From Chitinophagales bacterium (GTDB lineage: Bacteria; Bacteroidota; Bacteroidia; Chitinophagales; Saprospiraceae), in the NCBI GenBank assembly GCA_017303475.1, contig JAFLBO010000003.1, forward strand, positions 247,581 through 311,580: 64,000 nucleotides of DNA, read 5' to 3'. Under the pieces are notes generated by a model. The model did no database searches. It worked only from the letters and a program-made list of their open reading frames with translations, and was not told the DNA's origin. A program made the translations under genes and the position numbers. Positions 52,265 through 60,849 of the stretch are shown piece by piece (within the stretch, counting starts at the first letter, position 1; each line of letters begins with the position of its first letter).

Positions 52265-53698
52265 TTGCCAGTTATTGCTGTTGTTCAACAGCAGCCATTC
52301 CGGATAATAATTATACACTTTTTTCAACTGATAGCCAGGCGGCGCCTGTGGTTTGGGATTCAAAACTTCTGTAAAAAAGAACAAATCACCTGGCTTAAGC
52401 GCTGTGGTGTCGTTTTTGTACAGCGGGTCGGTATACCAGGATAATTGCTTTTGTTTTGGATTTTCATAAAATGGCATATTAAGGGGAAAGTTGTTTCGAG
52501 GCATCTGTTTTACAAAGTATACGGCTGACTCAGGGTGTTTTTCGCCCCAATGCCAGAGAAAACCTGCATATGCGGTCATTTCTTTGGCTGGTATGAAGAT
52601 CCTGAACAACAGTAATAAAACATTAATGACCAGGAAAAACTGAAATGCCTTTTTCCAACCTGGTTTAAAGGTTCGGGTAGCGCTAAAATGCTGCCATCCT
52701 GCTGCAGCAAAAAAGAAAAAAGGCAGTGCCATGGGGAATAAAAACCGCACCTCTTTGTGTGCCACCAGAGAATGAGCCAGCACAAAAGGTACCAAACACC
52801 AACTGAACACATGGGTTGGATTGCGGTAAAACCCAATACCGGCCATTACCAACAGGAAAATGCTGAGTGGAGGGAAAAATGCTATGGGTAACTCCGTGAA
52901 ATACCACCAAAAAGGTTCAACGCCAAAAGTAGCCGCTTTTCCTTCCATGATATTGGAAAAGAAGTAGTTATACGGCGCAAATACCCACTCGTCGTACAAC
53001 CATACATCCGTGGCAAGTCCAATACCAAAGGCAGCCACTGCACCCAACATGAGCCAGCTCCATTGTAACAGCGTTGGTCGTTTGGCAAATACCAGCCAGC
53101 CTCCAAGTCCTATGGCCGCGAAGGCAATCTGATAACGGAAAAAGAAAGAGAGTCCAAGCAGCAATCCAGCCCAAAACAAGTTCGCAGGGGCTTTCCAGCC
53201 AGTTTTATCCAGCGATTTTACCAAAATCAATAATCCGCCAAAAAAGCAGATGGCAGAAGTGTTTTCGGAAGAAAACCGGGCATTCAGGTAGGGCATTAGC
53301 CAGAAAAACAGTAAACCAATACGCATCCAGCGCAAGGTGGACGGGTTTTTCAAACCTGGAGCCAGGTATTCTGTCCAGCGCCAGTACACCCACAAAGCAG
53401 CCAAACTGCTTACCAGACGCATGAAGAAAACCTGAAAGAAGGGGCTGTAGATGCCTATACCTTCAAAAAAACGAATGCATGAATAGGCCAGGAATGGCTG
53501 TAGCCCCGGTCGCATTTCTTCCGGAAACTCCCATGGCAGGGCACTTTCCGGGATTCTGCCCATTTTATGGTGCGCAAATTCCCAGATTTGAAAATGCTCA
53601 TCCGGGTGGTGATAACCTACTGTGCACCAGGCTGCAATAGCGCAAAGCACTGCGCCAATGACAAGCAATGAGCGATCAGACAGTTGGTGCAAAATCAT
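52214..53698 (-). CDS. GT22 (Alg9/PIG-B-like) mannosyltransferase
   Basis: A 494-residue membrane protein from MILHQLSDRSLLVIG. The first luminal-type loop has GYHHPDEHFQIWEFAHHKMG with the acidic HPDE motif, and a later loop has SLVAHKEVRFLFPMALPF with the HKE-RF motif. Both are signatures of GT22 dolichyl- or GPI-type mannosyltransferases; about ten hydrophobic helices lie between and after them. In bacteria such enzymes use polyprenyl-phosphate sugars. The acceptor could be a surface glycan or glycoprotein. Its start lies just downstream of the skp terminator. Confidence 0.83.
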   Translation of the reverse strand: MILHQLSDRSLLVIGAVLCAIAAWCTVGYHHPDEHFQIWEFAHHKMGRIPESALPWEFPEEMRPGLQPFLAYSCIRFFEGIGIYSPFFQVFFMRLVSSLAALWVYWRWTEYLAPGLKNPSTLRWMRIGLLFFWLMPYLNARFSSENTSAICFFGGLLILVKSLDKTGWKAPANLFWAGLLLGLSFFFRYQIAFAAIGLGGWLVFAKRPTLLQWSWLMLGAVAAFGIGLATDVWLYDEWVFAPYNYFFSNIMEGKAATFGVEPFWWYFTELPIAFFPPLSIFLLVMAGIGFYRNPTHVFSWCLVPFVLAHSLVAHKEVRFLFPMALPFFFFAAAGWQHFSATRTFKPGWKKAFQFFLVINVLLLLFRIFIPAKEMTAYAGFLWHWGEKHPESAVYFVKQMPRNNFPLNMPFYENPKQKQLSWYTDPLYKNDTTALKPGDLFFFTEVLNPKPQAPPGYQLKKVYNYYPEWLLLNNSNNWQSRTRIWEVYEILPAAR

Positions 53699-53739
53699 AA
53701 AGCTGAATTCGTAGGGCGCGCGAAGGTACACCACTAATG

Positions 53740-53783
53740 CAAAAAGTCACAAAAAGGCGCCAATGGAACACCTTTTTGTGACT
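53740..53783 (-). terminator. Intrinsic terminator after the skp-like genes
   Basis: On the minus strand AGTCACAAAAAGG pairs perfectly with CCTTTTTGTGACT (13 bp, 13-nt loop), followed by TTTTTGC. It lies 22 bp after the stop of the second Skp-like gene. Confidence 0.85.
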
Positions 53784-53804
53784 AATAATCAGGGTAAATA
53801 CCTC

Positions 53805-54311
53805 TTAGTTTGGAATACCCAGCTTGGCTTTCACCAGTTTGGTAACATCCAGAGATTCATCAGAATACAGCAATACCTGACTACCGCTGTCGAAAACAAA
53901 CATGAACTGGTTTTCCTTAGCCACATCGGCCATGGCCTGATTTACTCGGTCGAGGATGGGTTTGAAAAGTTCCTCACGTTTGATAGACAACTTTTCGTAC
54001 ACTTCCTGTTCGTATTTGGCAATCGCAGCTTCTTCTTCTTTAAGTTTGGCCGATTGCATTTCCAGGTCTTTCGGAGAAATAGTACCCTGTTGTTGTTTGC
54101 GTTCCAAATCCTGAGCCTTTTTCTGCAGCGCTTCTACCATTTCCTGCCCGCGTTTGGTCAGTTGTGTTTGGAAGGCAGTCAAATCGCTGTCAGCTGCTTT
54201 CACTTCCGGAATTTGTGTCAACAATGCGCCAGAGTTACAATAGCCAAACTTCTGGGCAAATACTCCGGAAGTCAACAAACAGCCCAGCAAAAACAAAAAG
54301 GTCTTCTTCAT
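53805..54311 (-). CDS. skp: Skp/OmpH family periplasmic chaperone (copy 2)
   Basis: A 168-residue protein starting MKKTFLFLLGCLLTSGVFAQ, a clear signal peptide. KFGYCNSGALLTQIPEVKAAD is followed by a long helical, charged hairpin and DVAKENQFMFVFDSGSQVLLY near the C-terminus, the Skp tentacle layout. It guards unfolded outer-membrane proteins in the periplasm. The frame can be extended upstream through the tetramer array as a SLTH repeat, but that segment is not a plausible leader. It lies downstream of a second, related gene in a tandem pair. Confidence 0.88.
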   Translation of the reverse strand: MKKTFLFLLGCLLTSGVFAQKFGYCNSGALLTQIPEVKAADSDLTAFQTQLTKRGQEMVEALQKKAQDLERKQQQGTISPKDLEMQSAKLKEEEAAIAKYEQEVYEKLSIKREELFKPILDRVNQAMADVAKENQFMFVFDSGSQVLLYSDESLDVTKLVKAKLGIPN

Positions 54312-54312
54312 A

Positions 54313-54468
54313 TTAATGAGTGAATGGGTGAGTGAGTGAGTGAGTGAATGGGTGAGTGAGTGAGTGAGTGAGTGAGTGAGTGAGTGAGTGAGTGAAGGCG
54401 GCATTTCCCTATTCTCTCGAACGCAATTCCAAGCCGTACGCCACTCACTCACTCACTCAATCACTCAT
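54313..54468. repeat. Inverted pair of GTGA/TCAC tetramer arrays between the two skp-like genes
   Basis: About 20 GTGA units (54313-54394) and about six TCAC units (54441-54468) face each other across a 46-bp spacer. On the coding (minus) strand the upstream array reads TGAG, and its first TGA is the stop codon of the upstream skp-like gene. The long array on the other side reads CTCA and ends 3-5 nt before the ATG of the downstream gene. The arms can pair as a hairpin. Confidence 0.95.
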
Positions 54469-54977
54469 TTTTTCAAGAGCGCTTTGATTTCTTCGGTTTT
54501 GTCGTTTTTCTTATCGGCAAACAGCATTCCGGAAGCAGAACCTTTATCGAAGATATACTCAAAGCCTTTGTCTTGAGCAAAACGTTCGATGGTGCTGTAT
54601 ACTTTATCCTGGATAGGTTTTACCAGTTCTTCGCGTTTTTTGAAGAGTGCGCCTTCAGGGCCAAATTTCTGGCGTTGCAGTTCACGCACTTCTTTTTCTT
54701 TGGCCATAATCTCCTCTTCACGGGTCTTTTTCATTTCTTCGCTGAGCAGCACCTGTTCAGCCTGAAACTTGCTGTACATGCCTTTTACTTTATCCTGTTC
54801 CTGGGCAATTTCCTGACGCCAGGCAGTAGCTACTTTGTCAAGTTGTTCCTGTGCTTTTTGATATTCAGGCATGCTTTCCAAAACAGCCGTTACATCTACG
54901 TGAGCAATGCGCTGAGCCTGGGCAAAAGTAACCAGGCCAATAGTCAAAAGTGCGATGGATGCGATTTTCTTAATCAT
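54465..54977 (-). CDS. skp: Skp/OmpH family periplasmic chaperone (copy 1)
   Basis: A 170-residue protein from MIKKIASIALLTIGLVTFAQ. RIAHVDVTAVLESMPEYQKAQ, the helical core with REEEIMAKEKEVRELQRQKFG, and FEYIFDKGSASGMLFADKKN fit Skp/OmpH. The lysine-rich end (ALLKK) is followed by TGA taken from the tetramer array. A -7 box TACTTTTG lies about 100 bp upstream. The two paralogues form a tandem; the usual bamA neighbour is not in this window. Confidence 0.9.
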   Translation of the reverse strand: MIKKIASIALLTIGLVTFAQAQRIAHVDVTAVLESMPEYQKAQEQLDKVATAWRQEIAQEQDKVKGMYSKFQAEQVLLSEEMKKTREEEIMAKEKEVRELQRQKFGPEGALFKKREELVKPIQDKVYSTIERFAQDKGFEYIFDKGSASGMLFADKKNDKTEEIKALLKK

Positions 54978-55075
54978 GGTTGCAGTTGTTATTTGTTTGT
55001 ACGTAATGGGTTTCTTGCATGCCATCTGAATGATTCAGGTTTGGTGTTGTTCTTTGGTATCAACGAAACCCGGCT

Positions 55076-55083
55076 CAAAAGTA
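55076..55083 (-). promoter_or_regulatory. Bacteroidota-type -7 box (TACTTTTG) upstream of skp
   Basis: The minus-strand TACTTTTG matches TAnnTTTG, 99 bp before the skp ATG, which allows a moderately long leader. A TTG at the right spacing was not found. Confidence 0.4.
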
Positions 55084-55318
55084 GGACATCCCATGCGTTT
55101 TGGTGGCGTTCTGATGCAATGCAGTTTCAGCAAGTTGTCTGAAATTGAAAAAAAAATTTGGCAAATAAAAACCAACCCATTCATTTTCAAAAAATTATGA
55201 AAAGAACATCCAACGCCAACCCAAAGGTATTAACCAGTATTTAACCCGTTTTTCGTGCTTTTTAACCATGCCTTTCCCCCTCGAAATGGCACAATGATAC
55301 AATTCCGTACCTTCGCGC

Positions 55319-55356
55319 CCACTCACTCATTCACTCACTCACTCACTCACTCACTA
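55319..55356 (+). repeat. TCAC tetramer array directly before hutH
   Basis: About nine TCAC units with one TCAT variant end 3 nt before the hutH ATG (CACTAGGATG). They read CTCA in the sense direction, as at the other starts with this repeat. Through the array an upstream ATG at 55294 stays open in a frame that differs from hutH by two bases. Confidence 0.93.
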
Positions 55357-55358
55357 GG

Positions 55359-56843
55359 ATGCACCACATCAGCCCTGACCACCTTTCTCTCAACACCATC
55401 CACCAAATACTCCACGAACGTACTCCGCTTGCACTTTCAGACGCTGCCCGGGAACGGATCCAGTTTTGCCGCACGTATCTGGAAAGCAAATTGAACGGCA
55501 ACGATCAGTTGTACTACGGAATCAATACAGGTTTTGGTTCACTGTGCAACGTGCGCATCTCCCCGTCTGACGTAGAAGATCTGCAACACAATCTGGTGGT
55601 GAGCCATGCCTCGGGTATGGGCGATACCGTGCCTCAGGAAGTGTTGAAAATCATGCTGTTGCTCAAAATTCAAAGCCTGTCATATGGCCATTCAGGTGTG
55701 AGGGTAGAGGTGGTACAGCGATTGGTGGATTTCTACAATGCCGATGTTTTGCCGGTAGTGTTTGAGTTAGGGTCTTTGGGCGCTTCAGGCGATTTAGCCC
55801 CCCTGGCTCATTTGAGTTTGCCTCTTATTGGTTTGGGTGAAGTGTGGTTTAAAGGTGAAAGACGCTCTTCCGCCGATATTTTACAGCATTTTGGCTGGAA
55901 TCCACTGCGTTTTCAGGCCAAGGAAGCCTTGGCTTTGCTGAACGGCACGCAGTTCTCAGCAGCCTATACCGTTTGGTGTCTGTTGCAAACCCACCGACTT
56001 TCTGCCCAGGCTGATTTGAATGCAGCTATTGGTTTTGACGGGTTTAATTGCCGTCTCTCGCCTTTGGATGCGCACATTCATCGCGTGCGCCCGCATGCCG
56101 GACAAATTCGCACAGCGGAGGTGATACTGGATTGGCTTCATGGCAGCGCAATTGCCAACTCTGAAAAAACAGCCGTGCAGGATCCCTACGCCTTTCGTTG
56201 CGTACCCCAGGTGCACGGGGCCAGCAAAGATGCTTTCGCGCACGTGGAGCATATGATGGAAACGGAAATCAACTCCGTAACCGACAATCCCAATATTTTC
56301 CCGGAGGATGATCTGATTGTTTCTGGCGGGAATTTCCATGCACAGCCCCTGGCGTTGCCCCTGGATTACCTGGCCATTGCATTATCCGAATTGGGCAGTA
56401 TTTCCGAACGCAGGGTGTACCAGCTTATTGGCGGTCAAAGAGGGCTGCCGGCTTTTTTGACAGATGATCCGGGACTGCATTCCGGTTTGATGATTGCACA
56501 GTACACCGCTGCTGCCATTGTAAACCAGAACAAAACTTTGTGCGCCCCTTCTTCCACCGACAGTATTGTGAGCTGTAATGGTCAGGAAGACCATGTGAGT
56601 ATGGCTGCCAATGCCGCTACCAAGGCCAGAAGGGTGGTGCTCAATTTGGAGCGACTGCTTGCCATTGAGTTCATGACGGCCATGCAGGCGCTGGATTACC
56701 GCAAGCCCCTTGCCTCAAGCCCAAGGATAGAAGTAATACGGAACCAATACCGGGCCGTAGTGCCTCGTTTGGAGGCCGACCGGGTAATCAGCGTGGATCT
56801 GGAAAATACCGTGCAGTTTCTGCGCAGCCTGACATTGGGTTAA
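55359..56843 (+). CDS. hutH: Histidine ammonia-lyase (aromatic amino acid lyase family)
   Basis: A 494-residue lyase. GSLGASGDLAPLAHLSLPLI contains the Ala-Ser-Gly that cyclises to the MIO cofactor. YYGINTGFGSLCNVRI is the family Tyr region, and QEDHVSMAANAATKARR the C-terminal signature. The selectivity stretch LVVSHASGMG has Ser-His as in HutH, so histidine is the likely substrate, giving urocanate and ammonia. A tyrosine lyase used for pigment synthesis cannot be fully excluded. No hutU, hutI or hutG is nearby, so the gene is separate from a hut operon. Confidence 0.88.
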   Translation: MHHISPDHLSLNTIHQILHERTPLALSDAARERIQFCRTYLESKLNGNDQLYYGINTGFGSLCNVRISPSDVEDLQHNLVVSHASGMGDTVPQEVLKIMLLLKIQSLSYGHSGVRVEVVQRLVDFYNADVLPVVFELGSLGASGDLAPLAHLSLPLIGLGEVWFKGERRSSADILQHFGWNPLRFQAKEALALLNGTQFSAAYTVWCLLQTHRLSAQADLNAAIGFDGFNCRLSPLDAHIHRVRPHAGQIRTAEVILDWLHGSAIANSEKTAVQDPYAFRCVPQVHGASKDAFAHVEHMMETEINSVTDNPNIFPEDDLIVSGGNFHAQPLALPLDYLAIALSELGSISERRVYQLIGGQRGLPAFLTDDPGLHSGLMIAQYTAAAIVNQNKTLCAPSSTDSIVSCNGQEDHVSMAANAATKARRVVLNLERLLAIEFMTAMQALDYRKPLASSPRIEVIRNQYRAVVPRLEADRVISVDLENTVQFLRSLTLG

Positions 56844-56861
56844 CCCCAGCGTGTAAGGCTT

Positions 56862-57875
56862 TTACATACCTTCAATACCCGTAACAGTGGTGTACTTGAA
56901 CGACAATTTCTTGTCCGGATGTACAATTTTGAAAGCCGACTGACAGGCCAGCGTGGCTTCATGAAACCCACAAAGGATCAGTTTCAACTTTCCCGGATAC
57001 GTATTGATGTCGCCAATGGCAAAAATGCCGGGTACATTGGTGGAGTAATCGAAAGTGTTCACCTCAATGGCATTTTTATCTACGCTCAAGCCCCAATCGC
57101 CAATCGGGCCGAGTTTGGGCGTTAGTCCAAAAAGAGGAATAAAATGGTCTACTTTGAGTTGACTCTCGCCTTCAGTATCGTGTAAAATGGTCAAACTTTC
57201 CAGTTGGCCATTGCCTTGTAAACCAACTACCTGCGCATTGATAATCAGTTTTACCCTGCCTTTTTCTACCAGGTGATAAACTTTTTCCACGCTGTCAAGC
57301 GCCCCACGGAATTCTGTGCGGCGGTGAATAAGGCTTACCTCATTGGCAACATCTGCCAGGTAAATGGTCCAGTCGAGGGCAGAGTCGCCACCGCCGGCAA
57401 TGGCAATATTCTTGCCTTTGTACATTTCCGGGTTTCTGACGAAGTATTCAATGCCTTTTTCCTCGAAGGCTTCAATATTTTCAATAGGAGGTTTACGCGG
57501 CTCAAAACTGCCTAGTCCTCCGGCAATAAAGATTACCGGCGCCAGGTGTTTGGTTCCGCGGTGGGTGGTTACCAGCCAGCGACCATCTTCCTGTTTTTCC
57601 ACGGTTTCGGCGCGTTCATTGAGCGAAAATCCCGGATTGAAGGGTTTGATTTGTTCCATCAGGTTGTCTACCAGATCGCCGGCAAGCACACTGGGATAAC
57701 CCGGAATGTCGTAAATGGGCTTTTTGGGATATATCTCCGTGAGCTGGCCGCCAGGTTGCGGCAGAATATCAATGAGGTGGCAACGTAGTTTCAGCAATCC
57801 GGCTTCGAAAACAGCAAATAATCCAACGGGGCCGGCCCCAATGATGAGGATGTCTGTTTCAATGGTGTCTTTCAT
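56862..57875 (-). CDS. Thioredoxin-reductase-like ferredoxin-NADP reductase
   Basis: A 337-residue FAD protein: DILIIGAGPVGLFAVFEAGL (FAD motif), LIDILPQPGGQLTEIYPKK, GKNIAIAGGGDSALDWTIYL (NADP motif) and LFGLTPKLGPIGDWGL. The CxxC of thioredoxin reductase is absent, as in the YumC-type ferredoxin-NADP reductases. It shuttles electrons between ferredoxin and NADPH; in this window the ferredoxin-linked 2-oxoacid oxidoreductase is a natural partner. A TGACTTTG box (one mismatch to the consensus) lies about 25 bp upstream. Confidence 0.9.
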   Translation of the reverse strand: MKDTIETDILIIGAGPVGLFAVFEAGLLKLRCHLIDILPQPGGQLTEIYPKKPIYDIPGYPSVLAGDLVDNLMEQIKPFNPGFSLNERAETVEKQEDGRWLVTTHRGTKHLAPVIFIAGGLGSFEPRKPPIENIEAFEEKGIEYFVRNPEMYKGKNIAIAGGGDSALDWTIYLADVANEVSLIHRRTEFRGALDSVEKVYHLVEKGRVKLIINAQVVGLQGNGQLESLTILHDTEGESQLKVDHFIPLFGLTPKLGPIGDWGLSVDKNAIEVNTFDYSTNVPGIFAIGDINTYPGKLKLILCGFHEATLACQSAFKIVHPDKKLSFKYTTVTGIEGM

Positions 57876-57931
57876 GATAAAATGCGGTCTCTTGGCAAAG
57901 TCAAACCGCCGAAAATGGTTGATTGATGTAA

Positions 57932-58324
57932 TTATCTGCGTCTTTTCTCCTGCAGGTATCCTTTTCTGGATGGTTTGACCAGCATGTCTTTACCCAATTT
58001 GCCCGTCAGGGCGCCAAAAGCCGCAATGAGTCCTCCCATGAAGCCGGTAAGCAGAAGGAGTTGCATACTGCTTGCTCCCTGAAAGAGTTGGCCAACTTTT
58101 CCGGAAAGAACACTTCCGTTAGCGCTATCCAGCAGCCAGGCTGCAATCATCCAGAGTATGCCGCCTCCAAGCAAACCTGCCACAAAAGCTTGCCAGGCGC
58201 TTTTGCAAAGCCACGCAGCAACCAATCCGGCAATGATGGCAAGCGACCACCAGGGCAAACCAAAGTGAGAAAGTTGGCCCAAAGCTAAAATCAACAACGC
58301 AGCCAAGAAGGTGTTTTTCATCAT
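57932..58324 (-). CDS. Small hypothetical membrane protein
   Basis: A protein of about 130 residues with four hydrophobic segments (AALLILALGQLSHFG, WWSLAIIAGLVAAWLC, AFVAGLLGGGILWMIAAWLL, QLLLLTGFMGGLIAAFGAL) and a basic tail (KPSRKGYLQEKRRR). No family recognised. It lies 20 bp downstream of the penicillin-acylase gene and 56 bp upstream of the reductase on the same strand, so it probably belongs to their transcript. Confidence 0.7.
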   Translation of the reverse strand: MMKNTFLAALLILALGQLSHFGLPWWSLAIIAGLVAAWLCKSAWQAFVAGLLGGGILWMIAAWLLDSANGSVLSGKVGQLFQGASSMQLLLLTGFMGGLIAAFGALTGKLGKDMLVKPSRKGYLQEKRRR

Positions 58325-58344
58325 CTAATGGATTGATTTTGATC

Positions 58345-60849
58345 CTATTTTGCGGTAAATTTTTGTCTGCCCAAAATTCTGGGGCTGTTTTCGCCGGCAG
58401 ATTTCAGGAACAACAGCTCATAATAGTTGCCACTGGCCCAGGTATCCACCATATTGTCGTAGTATTTACTGCCGGGGTTTCCACTTTGTCCGCCCGGAAA
58501 TACACCCAGCGCCTGAACCTGGTCGCCAAGTTCTACAATCATTCTCCAGGAAGGACCATTGGTTTGCGACATGGCATTGGGCGCCGTGCGGTGTCCGCCA
58601 ATCTTAAGGTCGAGCCGGCTGAATGCGTCAATCAGGCCCAGGTGTTTCAACATAAAGCCTTTGGCTTGTCCGTATGCCACCTTTTTATCCGGGTGTTCCC
58701 GGTAATAGGTCTGCATTTTCTGGAAGGACTCCTGCACAATGTCTTTGGCTGTTTCTCTTTCCGGAGTTGTTGGATGGTCGAAATAAACACTGGAGCTATC
58801 TGTTTCCAGGATTTCAATGAAACGCCAGGCTTCCGGATAAACCATGCTTATTTTGGCATTTTTGCTTCGGTTGAGGTCGTCGGTAGGTACTTTTCCGTTA
58901 GGTTGGTTTTCCAGCATGGCTATTTCATCCCAGGTGGTGGCGTAGCAGGAATCAAACCATGTTTCGAAAAGGGTAGGGGCCAGCATTTCCGGTTCATACC
59001 GGTAGTTCCAGTTTTTGAACTCTGCAAGCAGTGATTGCCCTTCTGCATCGAGTTTACTTGCGTCTAACATACGCAGCATAATAGGCAGGGCATCGGCCGC
59101 TCTTTGACTGTAGTTGTCCATTTGCATGTTTTTCATGCTGTCAACCGTTGCCTGTGTCATACTGCTAAGCCGGTTGTAAATCCGGCGGCTCCGCCAGTCT
59201 TCAAAATTACCCAGGTAATAGTAAGGATAAGAGGGTGGGGTAGAGTGCTGATTGGCAGAGAAGACAAAACCCCTGCTTGGATTTTTCATACAAGGTACCA
59301 ATGCAGCAGGAATGAAGCTGTGCCAGGCGTTCATCCAGGAACCGCCATCTTGCACAAAACGACCCTGTTGCTGACCGCGCACGGGGTATTTACCCTGCGG
59401 TTGAATGGCAATATCACCATTTTTGGACGCAAACACGAAGTTTTGTGCCGGTGAATCAAAACCAGGAATGGCATTTTTGTAGTCCTCGTAGCTTTTGCCT
59501 TTATCCAGACCGAGGAAAGCGTCGAAGGCGCTTTGTTCCGGCACATCGTGCGCTATCCAGCGTAAGGCGCAGTCTTTGAGCGGGTTTTCCGGATCAAAAT
59601 CATAGGTTACAGGTCCAAAAACAGTATACCTGACGGTATCCCTGAAGATTGGTTTGCCTTTGATCTTGATTTCTTCGTACCGGAACTGAACCGTTTTTTC
59701 TTCGTTGTCGAGTTTGTAGCGCGTCCGGTCGGCGCCAGTCCAGTGGATTTTATACCAATCCGCCACATCGTGGCTTACATTGGTGACACCCCAGGCAATG
59801 TTTTCGTTGAAACCAATGACCACACCGGGCACACCAGGCAGCGACACTCCGTAAGTATTCATTTCCGGCGTGTGCAATTGTACCTGATACCAAATGGATG
59901 GCAGGGTCAGGTTCAGGTGTGGGTCGTTGCAAAGAATGGGTTTGCCCGATTTGGTTTTGGCGCCAGAAAGCGCCCAGTTGTTGCTTCCTGTAATGGGGCC
60001 GTCGTTCAGGTAATCTCTTTCAGGCGCTTCAGTGGCTCCGAGCGCATTGGTAGCGCTGGCCACAAAAGGTGGAGGCAACAGCGGGTGAATATCAAGCCAT
60101 TGGCCGGTGTCGGCTACAACAGCCTGTTGCTTGGGATTCCATTCCGGGTACAGATAATTAAATGCGTCGGCGCCCAGTTCAGCATATGTATTGGTATTTT
60201 CCAGGTCGTCTTCCCAGGCGCATAGCGTTTCAGCCATAGCTTCGGTTACCAAAGCTGCCTTTAGCGGGGTCCAGAGTTCGGGGGTATAGTTGAGTAGTTT
60301 GAATTCAATGGGCCAATCTGCCGGGCCGGACTGCTTAATCCAGGCATTTACACCTTCAGTATAGGCTTCCAGCAATTGCATGGTGGCTGGCGATTTTTTC
60401 CAGCCGATAAGGTCGTTTTCAGCGGCGTATACCATACCTCTGCGGCGGGCAAGCCGATCGAGCTTAAAGGTGCGTTCTCCCAGGATTTCAGACAATCTGC
60501 CGGAAGCTTTCCGGGCTGTGATATCCATTTGCCAGAGGCGGTGTTGGGCGGTGATGAAACCTTGCGCGCGCGCTGCGTCTTCCAGATTTTTGGCAAAAAT
60601 ATGCGGCACCATCAGGTCGTCGTAAACGATTTCAACTTCCTCTTTCAGGCCGGGAATGGAAATGTCTTTAAACCCAGGTTGTCCGGCTGGTTCGGCATTA
60701 GTCCAGAATCCGGAAAAGGGGTTAAAGAAAGAACCCAGGGGCGGAATGCTTTTGTCGCCCATAGGAATGGGTTGGCTGAGTTGCCACAAAAGGCCGAGGG
60801 TACATGTTAAGGCGGCGATAAATTTTATGAAACGCATGTGAAGGGACAT
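58345..60849 (-). CDS. Penicillin acylase family (Ntn) hydrolase
   Basis: An 834-residue protein with an N-terminal hydrophobic anchor or signal (FIKFIAALTCTLGLLWQL), an alpha-subunit-like part (EVEIVYDDLMVPHIFAKN, AQGFITAQHRLWQMDITAR) and the autocleavage site NDGPITGSNNWALSGAKT, whose Ser becomes the N-terminal nucleophile of the beta chain. LCNDPHLNLTLPSIWYQV and NIAWGVTNVSHDVADWY follow. Family members hydrolyse amide bonds in beta-lactams, acyl-homoserine lactones or peptides. The true substrate is unknown. Periplasmic action is expected; no T9SS domain is present. A TACCTTAG box (one mismatch) lies near the start. Confidence 0.92.
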   Translation of the reverse strand: MSLHMRFIKFIAALTCTLGLLWQLSQPIPMGDKSIPPLGSFFNPFSGFWTNAEPAGQPGFKDISIPGLKEEVEIVYDDLMVPHIFAKNLEDAARAQGFITAQHRLWQMDITARKASGRLSEILGERTFKLDRLARRRGMVYAAENDLIGWKKSPATMQLLEAYTEGVNAWIKQSGPADWPIEFKLLNYTPELWTPLKAALVTEAMAETLCAWEDDLENTNTYAELGADAFNYLYPEWNPKQQAVVADTGQWLDIHPLLPPPFVASATNALGATEAPERDYLNDGPITGSNNWALSGAKTKSGKPILCNDPHLNLTLPSIWYQVQLHTPEMNTYGVSLPGVPGVVIGFNENIAWGVTNVSHDVADWYKIHWTGADRTRYKLDNEEKTVQFRYEEIKIKGKPIFRDTVRYTVFGPVTYDFDPENPLKDCALRWIAHDVPEQSAFDAFLGLDKGKSYEDYKNAIPGFDSPAQNFVFASKNGDIAIQPQGKYPVRGQQQGRFVQDGGSWMNAWHSFIPAALVPCMKNPSRGFVFSANQHSTPPSYPYYYLGNFEDWRSRRIYNRLSSMTQATVDSMKNMQMDNYSQRAADALPIMLRMLDASKLDAEGQSLLAEFKNWNYRYEPEMLAPTLFETWFDSCYATTWDEIAMLENQPNGKVPTDDLNRSKNAKISMVYPEAWRFIEILETDSSSVYFDHPTTPERETAKDIVQESFQKMQTYYREHPDKKVAYGQAKGFMLKHLGLIDAFSRLDLKIGGHRTAPNAMSQTNGPSWRMIVELGDQVQALGVFPGGQSGNPGSKYYDNMVDTWASGNYYELLFLKSAGENSPRILGRQKFTAK

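Larger units (their letters stand above)
54978..55358. other. Divergent intergenic region between skp and hutH
   Basis: This 381-bp AT-rich gap carries the skp leader, a minus-strand -7 box, a stretch with no recognisable feature (about 55120-55290), a near-match TACCTTCG box for hutH at about 55306, and the CTCA array directly before hutH. No gene or RNA was recognised. Confidence 0.6.

Noticed and set aside
54312..54452. N-terminal extension of the second Skp protein with a Ser-Leu-Thr-His repeat
   Set aside because: The extension is the tetramer array read as codons; a normal signal peptide starts at the later Met, so the extension was not used.
53763..55142. Two plus-strand frames of about 190 codons opposite the skp-like genes
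   Set aside because: Their Phe-rich translations mirror the Lys/Glu-rich helices of Skp on the other strand, so they are shadows.
58333..59034. A 233-codon plus-strand frame opposite the penicillin acylase gene
   Set aside because: It is antisense to a strongly conserved gene, without a family match or a start signal.
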